DNA from: Candidatus Endobugula sp.
GTDB lineage: Bacteria; Pseudomonadota; Gammaproteobacteria; Pseudomonadales; Cellvibrionaceae
Reading direction: 5' to 3'
Assembly: GCA_020628895.1 (NCBI GenBank)
Contig: JAHDEM010000002.1
Span: 48,271-112,270, forward strand
Length of the DNA stretch: 64,000 bases
The translations under genes and the position numbers were made by a program. The notes under the pieces were generated by a model. The model was not told where the DNA came from. It made no database searches and was given only the letters and a program-made list of their open reading frames with translations. This document shows positions 10,540 to 19,394 of this stretch, piece after piece. Each line of letters starts with the position of its first letter. Position 1 is the first letter of the stretch.

Positions 10540-10570
10540 TTCATAAACTTGTCATACAAATATCACCTTA

Positions 10571-10600
10571 AAAGCCGAGAATATTCTCGGCTTTTTTTTA
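10571..10600 (+). terminator. Intrinsic terminator of pnp
   Basis: The 9-bp stem aagccgaga/tctcggctt with loop atat is followed by a run of T. It closes the rimP-pnp block. The rest of the gap to the next gene (to 10765) shows no other element. Confidence 0.9.
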
Positions 10601-10765
10601 TCTTTTAAATGCCAAACAATAATACTTAACCTATATAAATCCCCTTATTATTACAGGTGGTATTGTTATTAATGGGTGCACTTGCTAGACTCGTTGCGTT
10701 GTTACGCATTTCTAAGATAAAAATAAAATTTTCATAAAAAACATCTTGTCAGAGGGATATTTGTC

Positions 10766-12859
10766 ATGGCTACTTTCTTTCAGCAAATTTTTGCTGCACT
10801 TTTTTATTTGTTAAAAAATATAAGGCTGTTGATAGGCATTATTATTATTTTAATGATTGTGTCACTCATCATTGGTAAAACATACCAACACTGGGATAAA
10901 GACCCTGATCGTGGAGCTATTGGAATTGAAAATGGTGCGTTTGGCGACAGCTATTCGACTCCGGTTTATCTCGACCAAGGTTGGTCAAAAGCTGACAGTT
11001 TATGGTTTTATAATACGACTCAAGGTTCTGGTTTATTGCCCTATGATTTTTTTGTTGTATTAGAAGATGCCAATTCTGAAGAGCTATTTCGCTCTAACGA
11101 GAATGTTGATAAATATCGATACTTGCCTCAGAAGCCGACTTTCTTTAATCCTGATGGCTTGCCTGTAGGTTTTGTAAAAGATACTTATAAAAAGAAAGAT
11201 TATTTGGGTTACACCTGTGCAGCATGTCATACCAGCCAAGTTAATTTTGAAGGAAAAGGTATACGCATCGATGGTGGTCCTGCGATGGCCGATATGGTGG
11301 GTTTCCTAACAGGGCTTGAAAAAGCGATGCAGGCGACTTTAGACGATGAGGATAAAAAGCAACGCTTCATCGATAATGTGATGGCGTTGAATAACGACTT
11401 TTCTAAACCAGAAAAAATTATTTCAAGTTTAGATGAGTGGACAAAAACGGTTCGCTTATATAATACTGTCAACCACAGTCATATCGATTATGGATATGCA
11501 CGTTTAGATGCATTCGGACGTATTTACAATCGTGTGCTTCAGCATATGATTAACAAGCCGCAATTAAAAAATGCTATGCAGCTAGTCACATCTGCATCAG
11601 GTAAGCGAATTTTAACGGATGCTGAAATTGATAAAGTGTTAGAGGGTATCGGCGAGAATATTATTGTCGATAAACAATTTGCTTTAGTCATAGAACGTTT
11701 AGCATCAAAAGAGCCAGGCTATCCTGGTTTAAATCAACGTAATCTATTACGCGTTCGTAATGCTGTCTTTAACGAGCCCAATGCGCCAACCAGTTATCCA
11801 TTTCTATGGGATATTGCACAGTCAGATTACGTACAATGGAATGGTGTCGCTAACAACTCAGGTGTTGGACCTTTAGGACGTAACACCGGTGAAGTGATTG
11901 GTGTTTTCGGTATTCTAGATTGGACTTCCCAAGAAAAAGACGGCTTTAGTTTGTCGGCTTATATCACAGGACAAAAAAATCTAACTAATCAAATTGATTT
12001 CACTTCATCTATTGATTTAACTAATTTACGTCGTTTGGAATCTCACCTAAAAAGTTTGAAGTCTCCCGTATGGCCAGAAGATATTCTTGGTCAGATTGAT
12101 CAAGAAAAAGCACAGCGTGGACAAGTAATTTATGCGGAATATTGCCAGTCTTGTCATGAAGTGATTGATCGTGATAACTGGAATCGCATAGTGGTTGCCA
12201 AAATGTCTGACGTTACTTTTATCGGTACAGACTCTGCCACTGCGTCTAATGGCGTTGTTTATAGCGGTAAGTCAGGACACTTAAAACATACTGTGCAAGC
12301 AGTTGATGTGGGTGATTTATTTATCGAAGAAGATGCGCCAGTTATTCAAACGCTGACTTCTGCGACAAAAGGCGTTATTGCAACACCTGACCCAGACAAA
12401 ATGTTTATCCGCCGTTGGTTAGATCGTCTATATGATATTGGTGCATCATTCTTTGATAATACAATGCCAAACACCATAAAAAGTGGTAATTATAAAGCGG
12501 ATACGACTTCTGAGCCTTACAACTCTCTACTAGCTTATAAGGGACGTTCGTTAAATGGTATATGGGCAACAGCACCTTATTTACATAATGGATCAGTACC
12601 CACCTTATACGATTTACTATTACCGCAAGAGCAGCGCCCTGCTGAGTTTATGGTAGGTAGTCGAGAGTTTGACCCTGTGAAAGTGGGTTTCCGTTCTGAA
12701 GGTTATGATGGTTTTAAATTTACCACTTTTCGTTTAGGAGACAAGAATACTGGGCATGAGTACGGAGCAGGTCGAACGCCGCAAATGGACGGTACCTTAT
12801 TACCGGCATTAAGCGAAGAAGAGCGTTGGGATTTGATTGAATATATCAAAACGCTTTAG
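10766..12859 (+). CDS. Membrane-anchored di-haem c-type cytochrome, RoxA / fatty-acid dioxygenase-like
   Basis: 697 residues. One hydrophobic segment (about 12-33) acts as a signal anchor, so the bulk is periplasmic. Two c-type haem sites are seen: CAACH at 151-155 and CQSCH at 460-464. The C-terminal part (GRSLNGIWATAPYLHNGSVPTLYDLL) is typical of the di-haem peroxidase/MauG/RoxA superfamily. That group includes rubber oxygenases and, as I recall, the Pseudomonas oleate 10S-dioxygenase and diol synthase. The haem spacing of about 309 residues is longer than I recall for RoxA, so rubber cleavage is not claimed. A P450 follows 37 bases later, suggesting joint action on a lipid or hydrocarbon. 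Confidence 0.75.
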   Translation: MATFFQQIFAALFYLLKNIRLLIGIIIILMIVSLIIGKTYQHWDKDPDRGAIGIENGAFGDSYSTPVYLDQGWSKADSLWFYNTTQGSGLLPYDFFVVLEDANSEELFRSNENVDKYRYLPQKPTFFNPDGLPVGFVKDTYKKKDYLGYTCAACHTSQVNFEGKGIRIDGGPAMADMVGFLTGLEKAMQATLDDEDKKQRFIDNVMALNNDFSKPEKIISSLDEWTKTVRLYNTVNHSHIDYGYARLDAFGRIYNRVLQHMINKPQLKNAMQLVTSASGKRILTDAEIDKVLEGIGENIIVDKQFALVIERLASKEPGYPGLNQRNLLRVRNAVFNEPNAPTSYPFLWDIAQSDYVQWNGVANNSGVGPLGRNTGEVIGVFGILDWTSQEKDGFSLSAYITGQKNLTNQIDFTSSIDLTNLRRLESHLKSLKSPVWPEDILGQIDQEKAQRGQVIYAEYCQSCHEVIDRDNWNRIVVAKMSDVTFIGTDSATASNGVVYSGKSGHLKHTVQAVDVGDLFIEEDAPVIQTLTSATKGVIATPDPDKMFIRRWLDRLYDIGASFFDNTMPNTIKSGNYKADTTSEPYNSLLAYKGRSLNGIWATAPYLHNGSVPTLYDLLLPQEQRPAEFMVGSREFDPVKVGFRSEGYDGFKFTTFRLGDKNTGHEYGAGRTPQMDGTLLPALSEEERWDLIEYIKTL

Positions 12860-12896
12860 TTCATAGCGCAAACATTCTTCTATAGGGGAAAAGGAT

Positions 12897-14228
12897 ATGA
12901 CAAAAAATTATTTAAAAGAATATGATGCTGCTGCGGACGCGGATAAGTATCCATTAGTACAAAAATGGATGAAAACCGAACCGCTGCCTTTTTTTAAACA
13001 ATTACGGGCAGAGCGTCCAATATTGGTGACACCAGAGTGCACTCTATTGGCTTTGTTTACCGATATTCGTGATGCATTGCAAATGCCCAAAATCTTTACG
13101 GTTGATTTATATAAACCAAAAATGGGAGTCACTGATACTGATGAAGGCTACTTGATGGCTCACGATGATGATGCACTTCATTATCGTGAGAAGTCGATTA
13201 TGCAAGGGATGTTGAATCGCGATGATATTCCAAGAGTGAGAAAAGGGATTCAGGACTCGGCTAAAAAAATCTTAGATGATGCTAATGGCAGTATCGAAAT
13301 TGTGAATAATTACTGCCGTATGGTGCCAGCTATTATGGTGCAAGAGTATTTTGGTTTAGATGGTATCGACCCACAAAAGCTACTTAAATGGTCTTTTTGG
13401 AACCAGTACAACACTTTCCATAATCAACCTTTTGATTTAAATCCAAAAGAGAAATTTGATTATATTGTAGATGAGCATGCTAAGTGTTCAGTCGAATTGG
13501 TTGACTATATAACGGTTCTTATGGTGCGCAAACTACTCACTGTAAAAATTAAAGACCGTTTGTTTGGTACCGCACTCAAAGTAATTAATGTCCTGCGAGC
13601 GGTTGTAAAAAAAGAACCTATTGTCTTAAAAGATGATATTGTTAAGCGGATGTTGCGCACTAGCTTTGCTGAGCAGGTTGATTTTCCTCTGACTCGTATT
13701 GGCACAAATGCAGGGGGATTATTAATTGGAGCCGTAGAAACGACCTCTCAAGCTGTCGCTCAGGTCATGCAATATTTTATCGACCGACCTGATCTACTTG
13801 CCCAAGCGAAAGCGGCATCTTTAAAAGAAGATACCAGTGATATTGATGCAATGGTTTGGGAAGCTTTACGCTTTGTGCCCATTAGCCCTTATATGTTTCG
13901 TCAAGCATCTCAGGATTATACCTTGGCAAAAGGAACCGACAGGGAAACCACTATCCCTAAAGGCACAAATGTACTGACTCTGACTCAGTCAGCCATGTTT
14001 GATACTTATGCCTATGAAAATCCAGATGAGTTTAATCCTGACCGTAACTGGTACCATAATTTCAACTATGGGTTTGCTTCCCATGATTGCTTAGGTAAGT
14101 ATGTTGGTATGGCGATGATTCCAGAAATGGTTCGTCAGTTGATGCTTCGTGACGACCTTCGTGCAACGTCTACTATGGATTATAAAGATGGGCCTTTCCC
14201 TGAGGAATATCATGTGGCTTGGAGTTAA
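12897..14228 (+). CDS. Cytochrome P450
   Basis: 443 residues, without a membrane anchor, so a soluble bacterial P450. The I-helix shows GAVETTS (about 278-284), the K-helix E322-A-L-R325, and the haem thiolate is C398. The haem loop reads YGFASHDCLG: Phe at Cys-7 is Tyr and Gly at Cys-4 is Ala, while the Cys and following Gly are kept. GKGTNV-like and FNPDRNW segments also fit. It is transcribed with the di-haem cytochrome and ends in a strong terminator. No ferredoxin or reductase gene is adjacent. The substrate is unknown. Confidence 0.88.
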   Translation: MTKNYLKEYDAAADADKYPLVQKWMKTEPLPFFKQLRAERPILVTPECTLLALFTDIRDALQMPKIFTVDLYKPKMGVTDTDEGYLMAHDDDALHYREKSIMQGMLNRDDIPRVRKGIQDSAKKILDDANGSIEIVNNYCRMVPAIMVQEYFGLDGIDPQKLLKWSFWNQYNTFHNQPFDLNPKEKFDYIVDEHAKCSVELVDYITVLMVRKLLTVKIKDRLFGTALKVINVLRAVVKKEPIVLKDDIVKRMLRTSFAEQVDFPLTRIGTNAGGLLIGAVETTSQAVAQVMQYFIDRPDLLAQAKAASLKEDTSDIDAMVWEALRFVPISPYMFRQASQDYTLAKGTDRETTIPKGTNVLTLTQSAMFDTYAYENPDEFNPDRNWYHNFNYGFASHDCLGKYVGMAMIPEMVRQLMLRDDLRATSTMDYKDGPFPEEYHVAWS

Positions 14229-14258
14229 GGCTTTGTTGTTTTGATGATAAAGCACGTT

Positions 14259-14288
14259 AAAACGCCTGCTATTATTAGCAGGCGTTTT
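14259..14288. terminator. Bidirectional intrinsic terminator between P450 and SDR genes
   Basis: A perfect 12-bp stem (aaaacgcctgct with agcaggcgtttt) has a six-base loop and A/T runs on both sides. It can end the P450 transcript, and probably the convergent SDR transcript. Confidence 0.85.
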
Positions 14289-14364
14289 ACGTTTAGTCCT
14301 TTCCTATTTTTAAAATAGTCCCATCCTGTGCAATAAATGCCTCATATAATGTTTTGCTAAATAT

Positions 14365-15240
14365 TCATGGTTTTTTTAAATTAAGCATATCTGCTGTACC
14401 AAAATTTTCGTAAATAGCATGTGTTATTTGGCTTAAGTGATTGTTGTATTCAACGATAGGCTCTCCCATACCTAATTTGTCTACTACTGTGCGAAATGCT
14501 CTCGATCCAGCAGGCGTGTTAATCACGTTTGCGATTGCATCGGCCACTAGTTGTGGATCTTGTTCTGGGGTATTCGCTAGTGCTTGTTCAAACCCTTCTT
14601 GCGCTTGAGCTGGGGCGTGAATAAAGTCACCATAAAACTTATCTCTAGTGTTATCGCTGGGCTTGACCAAACGGTCTACAAAGGAGGTAGGAAAGCCACC
14701 GGGTTCGATAATCGCCACATCAATTCCGAAACTGGATAGCTCGGTACGATAATTTTCCGATAGGGCTTCTAAGGCCCATTTACTGGCATTGTAAGGCCCA
14801 TAAAAAGGAATAGTTATACGACCTAATAGACTAGAAATATTGAGCAGTAAGCCTGATTGTTGTTGATGAAAGTGCGGTAATACTGCACGCGTCATTCGCT
14901 GTACACCAAACACATTAATTTCGAAGATTTTTTTCATATCGTCGATAGTAAATAATTCCTGTATACCGCCTACACCTACACCAGCATTGTTGATCAGTAC
15001 ATCCAACCCTCCAGCCAGCTCAATGGCCTTATTTACCCCGTTATTTACGCTGTGATCATCGGTTACATCGATATCGACCACATGGGCACCGGCTTCTCTC
15101 AGCTCTTCGGCGATTGCTTTATTACGGCCATCGATATCACGCATCGATGCTACAACCGTATGGCCTTTTGCTAGTAACGTGTTAATGGCTAATGTGCCAA
15201 AGCCACCGTTTGCTCCTGTTATTAATATTTTCTGTGTCAT
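14365..15240 (-). CDS. Short-chain dehydrogenase/reductase
   Basis: 291 residues, a classical SDR. TGANGGFG near residue 8 is the NAD(P) glycine motif, NNAG occurs near residue 87, and the catalytic Ser and Y-N-A-S-K lie in the middle. The substrate is not predictable. It is divergent from a LysR gene 94 bases away, a common arrangement in which the regulator controls the dehydrogenase. GGAGA lies just before the ATG. Two direct TWACGGT repeats in the shared intergenic space are possible operator half-sites. Confidence 0.9.
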   Translation of the reverse strand: MTQKILITGANGGFGTLAINTLLAKGHTVVASMRDIDGRNKAIAEELREAGAHVVDIDVTDDHSVNNGVNKAIELAGGLDVLINNAGVGVGGIQELFTIDDMKKIFEINVFGVQRMTRAVLPHFHQQQSGLLLNISSLLGRITIPFYGPYNASKWALEALSENYRTELSSFGIDVAIIEPGGFPTSFVDRLVKPSDNTRDKFYGDFIHAPAQAQEGFEQALANTPEQDPQLVADAIANVINTPAGSRAFRTVVDKLGMGEPIVEYNNHLSQITHAIYENFGTADMLNLKKP

Positions 15241-15334
15241 GATAGTGTCTCCAAATGTATTGAGTTGACTTTATTGAGATTACGGTTAGTATTATTTATT
15301 CTTTTATATGAAACAATAACGGTCTTAAAAACTT

Positions 15335-16291
15335 ATGATTCTTGATTTGAGAACGATGAGCTTTCAAGAGTTGCAAATATTTCAGCAGGTTGTTAGATGT
15401 GGAGGTATCACTGCAGCAGCACATGAAATGAATATGGCCAAGTCCGCGGTGAGCAATTTGCTGAGTCGTTTTGAAGAGCGATTAGGTGTTAAGTTGTTAA
15501 CTCGTAATTCACGCAGAATTGCACTGACTCGTGAGGGTGAGTATCTCCTGCCTAGGATTGAGTCCTTGTTATCGGAAGGAGAGCGATTATTTGAACAAGC
15601 TCAAGCGAATATCAGTGAGCCATCAGGTATTATCAATATTGCCTCTACTCCCGATGTTGGTGGTTTTATCGCTAGAAAATTTTTCCCGAAGGCACTTGCC
15701 ATGTACCCGCAATTAAAATTAATAGCGAAGTTAAGTTATCAATTTGAGGATTTGCAAGATCCATTTTTTGATATGGCATTTCGTGTAGGGAAAGTGAATG
15801 ATGATGATTTGGTTGTGAAAGAGCTAGGTCACATTAAAAGAATACTCGTCGCTAGTCCTGAGTTTTTGCACAAACATCCTGTCACTGAGCCAGAGGATTT
15901 ACTATCCTCCTCATGCTTATTATTTTCCAGTAGAAACGGTCAAAGTGTATGGACAATGCAAACGTCTGTTCAAAATTCAGATGATACATCTTCAGATAAT
16001 ATAGAAACGAAAAAAATAACAATTGAATCAAGTATTGTCGTGCAAAATTTTCATTCACTTGTGCAACTGGCCCAAGATGGCCACGGTATTTGTTATGTTC
16101 CTGAAGTCGTCGCCTTAAAAGCTCTAGAAGAGGGAAGTTTGGAGCGTTGTTTACCGCTTTGGTCTAGTGGTCCACGACCAGTGTACTTAGCTTACCGATT
16201 CGGCAGTGAAAAAATTAGTCGTATTAAAGCCGTTTTGGATTTAGCAAAAAAAGAGGTGCCTGCGATTATTGCCAACCCGTTTGAAGCGTAA
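15335..16291 (+). CDS. LysR-family transcriptional regulator
   Basis: 318 residues. The N-terminal winged helix-turn-helix (about 7-66, FQQVVRCGGITAAAHEMNMAKSAVSNLLSRFE) is typical, followed by a periplasmic-binding-protein-like effector domain (about 95-300). It probably controls the divergent SDR gene and perhaps itself. MSFQELQIF at residue 8 is an alternative start at 15356 that matches many LysR N-termini better than the first ATG. Confidence 0.9.
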   Translation: MILDLRTMSFQELQIFQQVVRCGGITAAAHEMNMAKSAVSNLLSRFEERLGVKLLTRNSRRIALTREGEYLLPRIESLLSEGERLFEQAQANISEPSGIINIASTPDVGGFIARKFFPKALAMYPQLKLIAKLSYQFEDLQDPFFDMAFRVGKVNDDDLVVKELGHIKRILVASPEFLHKHPVTEPEDLLSSSCLLFSSRNGQSVWTMQTSVQNSDDTSSDNIETKKITIESSIVVQNFHSLVQLAQDGHGICYVPEVVALKALEEGSLERCLPLWSSGPRPVYLAYRFGSEKISRIKAVLDLAKKEVPAIIANPFEA

Positions 16292-16315
16292 TTCATTATT
16301 GTATGAAGAGTAATA

Positions 16316-17221
16316 TCAAGATTGATTGCGCACTTTTGCTTTATTATTTGAATGTTTAATGGCATCGATGCTAATAAAAATAATTGCTGTCCAGATAAAC
16401 AAAAAGGTAATAAGCTGATCTATACTAAAAGGTTCATCGTAGACAAAGGCAGCTAAGAAAAACAGTAAGCTAGGTACGATATATTGTAAAAATCCAATAA
16501 TACTATAGGCGACGGTTTTTACTCCAGTTGAAAATAATAATAGAGGTATAACGGTTACTGGGCCAGCTAAAATGAGTAGGCCCCAATCAGGTATTTTCCA
16601 TAACATGGGCCCTTGTCCGCTTGTCGACAAATATCCTAAGAACATTAGGGCAATGGGCAGTAATAGCAGGGTTTCCAAAAATAAACACGGTACGGCATCT
16701 TCGCTGATCTTTTTATGGATTAAACCATAAAAGCCAAAGCTAAATGCTAAACACAAGGCTACCCATGGCACGTGGTTAAGTTGCATCACTTGGAATATAA
16801 CACCAATGGTTGCCAGTAAAACTGCTAACCATTGCAACCTTCTTAATCGTTCGCCTAAAAATAAAACACCAAGAACAATATTCACTAAAGGGTTAATATA
16901 ATAACCTAAACTGGCTTCGAAAATACGTTGGTTATCAATCGCCCAAATGTACACTCCCCAGTTCAGGGCAATAAAAACAGAGGACAGTGTAAGAGCATAT
17001 TTTTGTTTGGGGTGACGCAATATCCCGCCAATGGATGACCATATATTGCGTAGATAGATAATGAACAATAATAAAAGTGCTGACCAAATAATCCGATTCG
17101 CAAGAATTTCTAGCGGTGGTATATGACTAACTTGTGTAAAGTAGAAAGGGAAAAATCCCCACAGAGTAAAAGCGAGTGTCGCATAGAGCAGGCCTTTTTG
17201 TGATGATTGCATATATCCCAC
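16316..17221 (-). CDS. rarD: RarD-type EamA-family permease
   Basis: 301 residues with about ten membrane segments. KGLLYATLAFTLWGFFPFYF and the EILANRIIWSALLL block are characteristic of RarD, a 10-TMS member of the drug/metabolite transporter superfamily with poorly known substrate. It stands between the LysR gene and panB. In Pseudomonas the position after panB is held by panC, which is not found here. Confidence 0.85.
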   Translation of the reverse strand: MGYMQSSQKGLLYATLAFTLWGFFPFYFTQVSHIPPLEILANRIIWSALLLLFIIYLRNIWSSIGGILRHPKQKYALTLSSVFIALNWGVYIWAIDNQRIFEASLGYYINPLVNIVLGVLFLGERLRRLQWLAVLLATIGVIFQVMQLNHVPWVALCLAFSFGFYGLIHKKISEDAVPCLFLETLLLLPIALMFLGYLSTSGQGPMLWKIPDWGLLILAGPVTVIPLLLFSTGVKTVAYSIIGFLQYIVPSLLFFLAAFVYDEPFSIDQLITFLFIWTAIIFISIDAIKHSNNKAKVRNQS

Positions 17222-17357
17222 TATTAAATGTCACATATAAGATGTGGACAACTAGCCATTAATAAGCACTTTTAAGTAATATTGCTTAATAATATTTAGG
17301 TAACGCTTAATGTATCACTTTACTCATTAAGCTGGGCTATTTATGGTTTCCCCTTTT

Positions 17358-18170
17358 TTAAAAGCAATGTTCTTCGCTGGGAAATTCTCCGGCTCTGACT
17401 TGTTCCCCAAATGCTTTAAAAGCACTGCTGATTGAACCTGTTTCAGCAAGAAAGTTTTTTGAAAACTTAGGTGGCTTTTCTGTGAGGCCGATTAAATCAT
17501 TGGCCACTAGCACTTGAGAGTCTGTGTAACGACCAGCACCAATACCAATGGTCGGCATTTCAACAGCTTCAGTAATTCGAGTAGCAAGCGCTTCTGGAAC
17601 GCATTCGAGTACGACTAAATCGGATCCAGCAGCGTCGAGTGCTTTAGCCTCTTCTAAAATAGTATCAGCACTATCATGATCTTTGCCTTGTACAAAAAAA
17701 CCACCCAGTTTATTGACTGACTGAGGTGTCAGTCCTAAGTGTGTACAAACGGGAATACCTCGTTGAGTGAGCATTTGCACTGTTTCGACCAACCAGCTTC
17801 CGCCCTCAATCTTTACCATATGTGCACCGGCTTGCATTAATAATGTTGCGTTATGCATGGCTTGCTCTGGCGTGCTGTAAGACATAAACGGCATATCCGC
17901 AATAATAAACGAAAGGGTATTGCCTCTAGCGACAGCCTGAGTGTGATAGACCATATGTTCCATAGTCACAGGTAGAGTGCTAGTGTGGCCTTGCACAGTC
18001 ATTCCAAGGCTATCTCCGACTAATAGTGTTTCTATACCTTGTTGCTGAGCAATGGCTGCTGTTTGTGCATCATAAAGTGATATACAAGCAAAGCGTTGCT
18101 GCTGTGCTTTGTAGTTTTTCAGGGCGCGTATAGTAATCGCTCTATCAAGGGTATTAGCATGGTAAGACAT
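17358..18170 (-). CDS. panB: 3-methyl-2-oxobutanoate hydroxymethyltransferase
   Basis: 270 residues, normal length. PanB transfers a hydroxymethyl group from methylene-tetrahydrofolate to ketoisovalerate, the first committed pantothenate step. Signature blocks are LLVGDSLGMTVQGHTSTLPVT, MVKIEGG, CTHLGLTPQSVNKLGGF and GIGAGRYTDSQVLV. The usual partner panC is absent from this locus. It is preceded by the deoxynucleoside kinase and folK in one minus-strand run. Confidence 0.97.
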   Translation of the reverse strand: MSYHANTLDRAITIRALKNYKAQQQRFACISLYDAQTAAIAQQQGIETLLVGDSLGMTVQGHTSTLPVTMEHMVYHTQAVARGNTLSFIIADMPFMSYSTPEQAMHNATLLMQAGAHMVKIEGGSWLVETVQMLTQRGIPVCTHLGLTPQSVNKLGGFFVQGKDHDSADTILEEAKALDAAGSDLVVLECVPEALATRITEAVEMPTIGIGAGRYTDSQVLVANDLIGLTEKPPKFSKNFLAETGSISSAFKAFGEQVRAGEFPSEEHCF

Positions 18171-18184
18171 AATGATCTCGCCTT

Positions 18185-18910
18185 TTATAAAAGGGTAGAA
18201 GTGGGGTTAAAGTAATGACGACCCGGTTTAATATTCACAATGTAGTTAACGAGTTTTTCATAACTATCATCATTATTCACCCAATCGATTTCGTTAGTGT
18301 TTACAATCAATAAAGGAGATTGATCGTAGAAGTGAAAAAAACGCGTATACGCTTCGTTGATGGTTTCTAGATAGTGGCGGTCAATACTCTGTTCCGCACT
18401 AATAGCTCTTGTTTTTATTCTATCAAGAAGGGTGCTAACAGGCGCCTGTAGATAAATCACTAGATCAGGCTTAGGTGCATCGATGGTTAACTGGTTATAC
18501 ACTTGCTGATAAATAGCAAATTCGTCTTTATCTAGAGTGACTTCCGCAAATAACGGATCTTTATCAATAAGAAAGTCAGCAACCCGAACAGGTTGGAATA
18601 TATCGGATTGCCGTAACTCTTGAATTTGCTGTGCTCGTTGAAACAAAAAAAACAATTGTGTCGGCAAGGCATTGCTAGCACGGTTCTGATAAAAACGCTC
18701 AAGAAAAGGGTTCTCTTCCGCTTTCTCCAAAAGTGTATCGTAATTAAATGAAGCGGCTAGTCGTTTGGTTAATGTGGTTTTACCTGCACCTATAGCACCT
18801 TCTACCGCAATAAATTGTGGTAGTTTTAAGGAAGAGTCCGTTGGTAAAGATACTTTTATAAAATTATTCACATTAGTGGTCGTCTTGTTGGTCGATGCGA
18901 TATAAGCCAT
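18185..18910 (-). CDS. Deoxynucleoside kinase family protein
   Basis: 241 residues. The P-loop GAIGAGKTTL and the following ENPFLERFY block place it in the deoxyguanosine/deoxyadenosine kinase family, which phosphorylates deoxynucleosides for salvage. DLVIYLQAPVSTLLDRIKTR is the usual lid-side region. The ATG start overlaps folK by 38 bases. An alternative GTG at 18871, directly after the folK stop, would remove the overlap and still keep the P-loop, so the start is uncertain. A kinase in this position between folK and panB is common in relatives. Confidence 0.88.
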   Translation of the reverse strand: MAYIASTNKTTTNVNNFIKVSLPTDSSLKLPQFIAVEGAIGAGKTTLTKRLAASFNYDTLLEKAEENPFLERFYQNRASNALPTQLFFLFQRAQQIQELRQSDIFQPVRVADFLIDKDPLFAEVTLDKDEFAIYQQVYNQLTIDAPKPDLVIYLQAPVSTLLDRIKTRAISAEQSIDRHYLETINEAYTRFFHFYDQSPLLIVNTNEIDWVNNDDSYEKLVNYIVNIKPGRHYFNPTSTLL

Positions 18911-19376
18911 CCATAGAGGATCGACTAATAAGGGCGGCTAGCATTTCCCCATTAGGAAGCTGTAGTGATGGAGCTAAGTCGCTTAGCGGATACAATACGA
19001 AGTTTCTATTTGTCATTTCTGGATGCGGTAACTCTAATGTATCCGTTTTCATGATAACACTATCGTAGAGTAATAGGTCTAGATCTAAGGTGCGTGCGCC
19101 CCAGCGTATTTCTCGTTGGCGTCCATGTTCTGTCTCTATAGCCTGTAGTTGCTCTAATAAACTTGCAGGAGTTAGGTGTGTTTTAACGGCAGCCACAGCG
19201 TTAATATAGTCTGCTTGAGTGCCGGGGCCTATTGCTTTACTGCCATACCACGGTGAACATATGAGTTCTGTGCTATCGGGTAGTTTGCTTAGGGCTTGTA
19301 GGGCACTCTGTATGTGTTCTCTTGGCTGTCCAAGGTTACTGCCAAGGCCGATGTAAGCTGTGTGATAAATAGTCAA
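18873..19376 (-). CDS. folK: 2-amino-4-hydroxy-6-hydroxymethyldihydropteridine pyrophosphokinase
   Basis: 167 residues. FolK moves pyrophosphate from ATP to hydroxymethyl-dihydropterin in folate synthesis. AYIGLGSNLGQP at the start and the signature RWGARTLDLDLLLYD with LPHPEMTNRNFVLYPL are diagnostic. It is 18 bases downstream of pcnB, as in Pseudomonas. Its folate product feeds the cofactor used by PanB in the same run. Confidence 0.96.
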   Translation of the reverse strand: MTIYHTAYIGLGSNLGQPREHIQSALQALSKLPDSTELICSPWYGSKAIGPGTQADYINAVAAVKTHLTPASLLEQLQAIETEHGRQREIRWGARTLDLDLLLYDSVIMKTDTLELPHPEMTNRNFVLYPLSDLAPSLQLPNGEMLAALISRSSMDGLYRIDQQDDH

Positions 19377-19394
19377 GTTAATTGTCTTTTGAGT

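Noticed and set aside
10766..12859. Calling the di-haem protein a true rubber oxygenase
   Set aside because: The two haem motifs are about 309 residues apart, more than I recall for RoxA, and the key RoxA residues could not be aligned.
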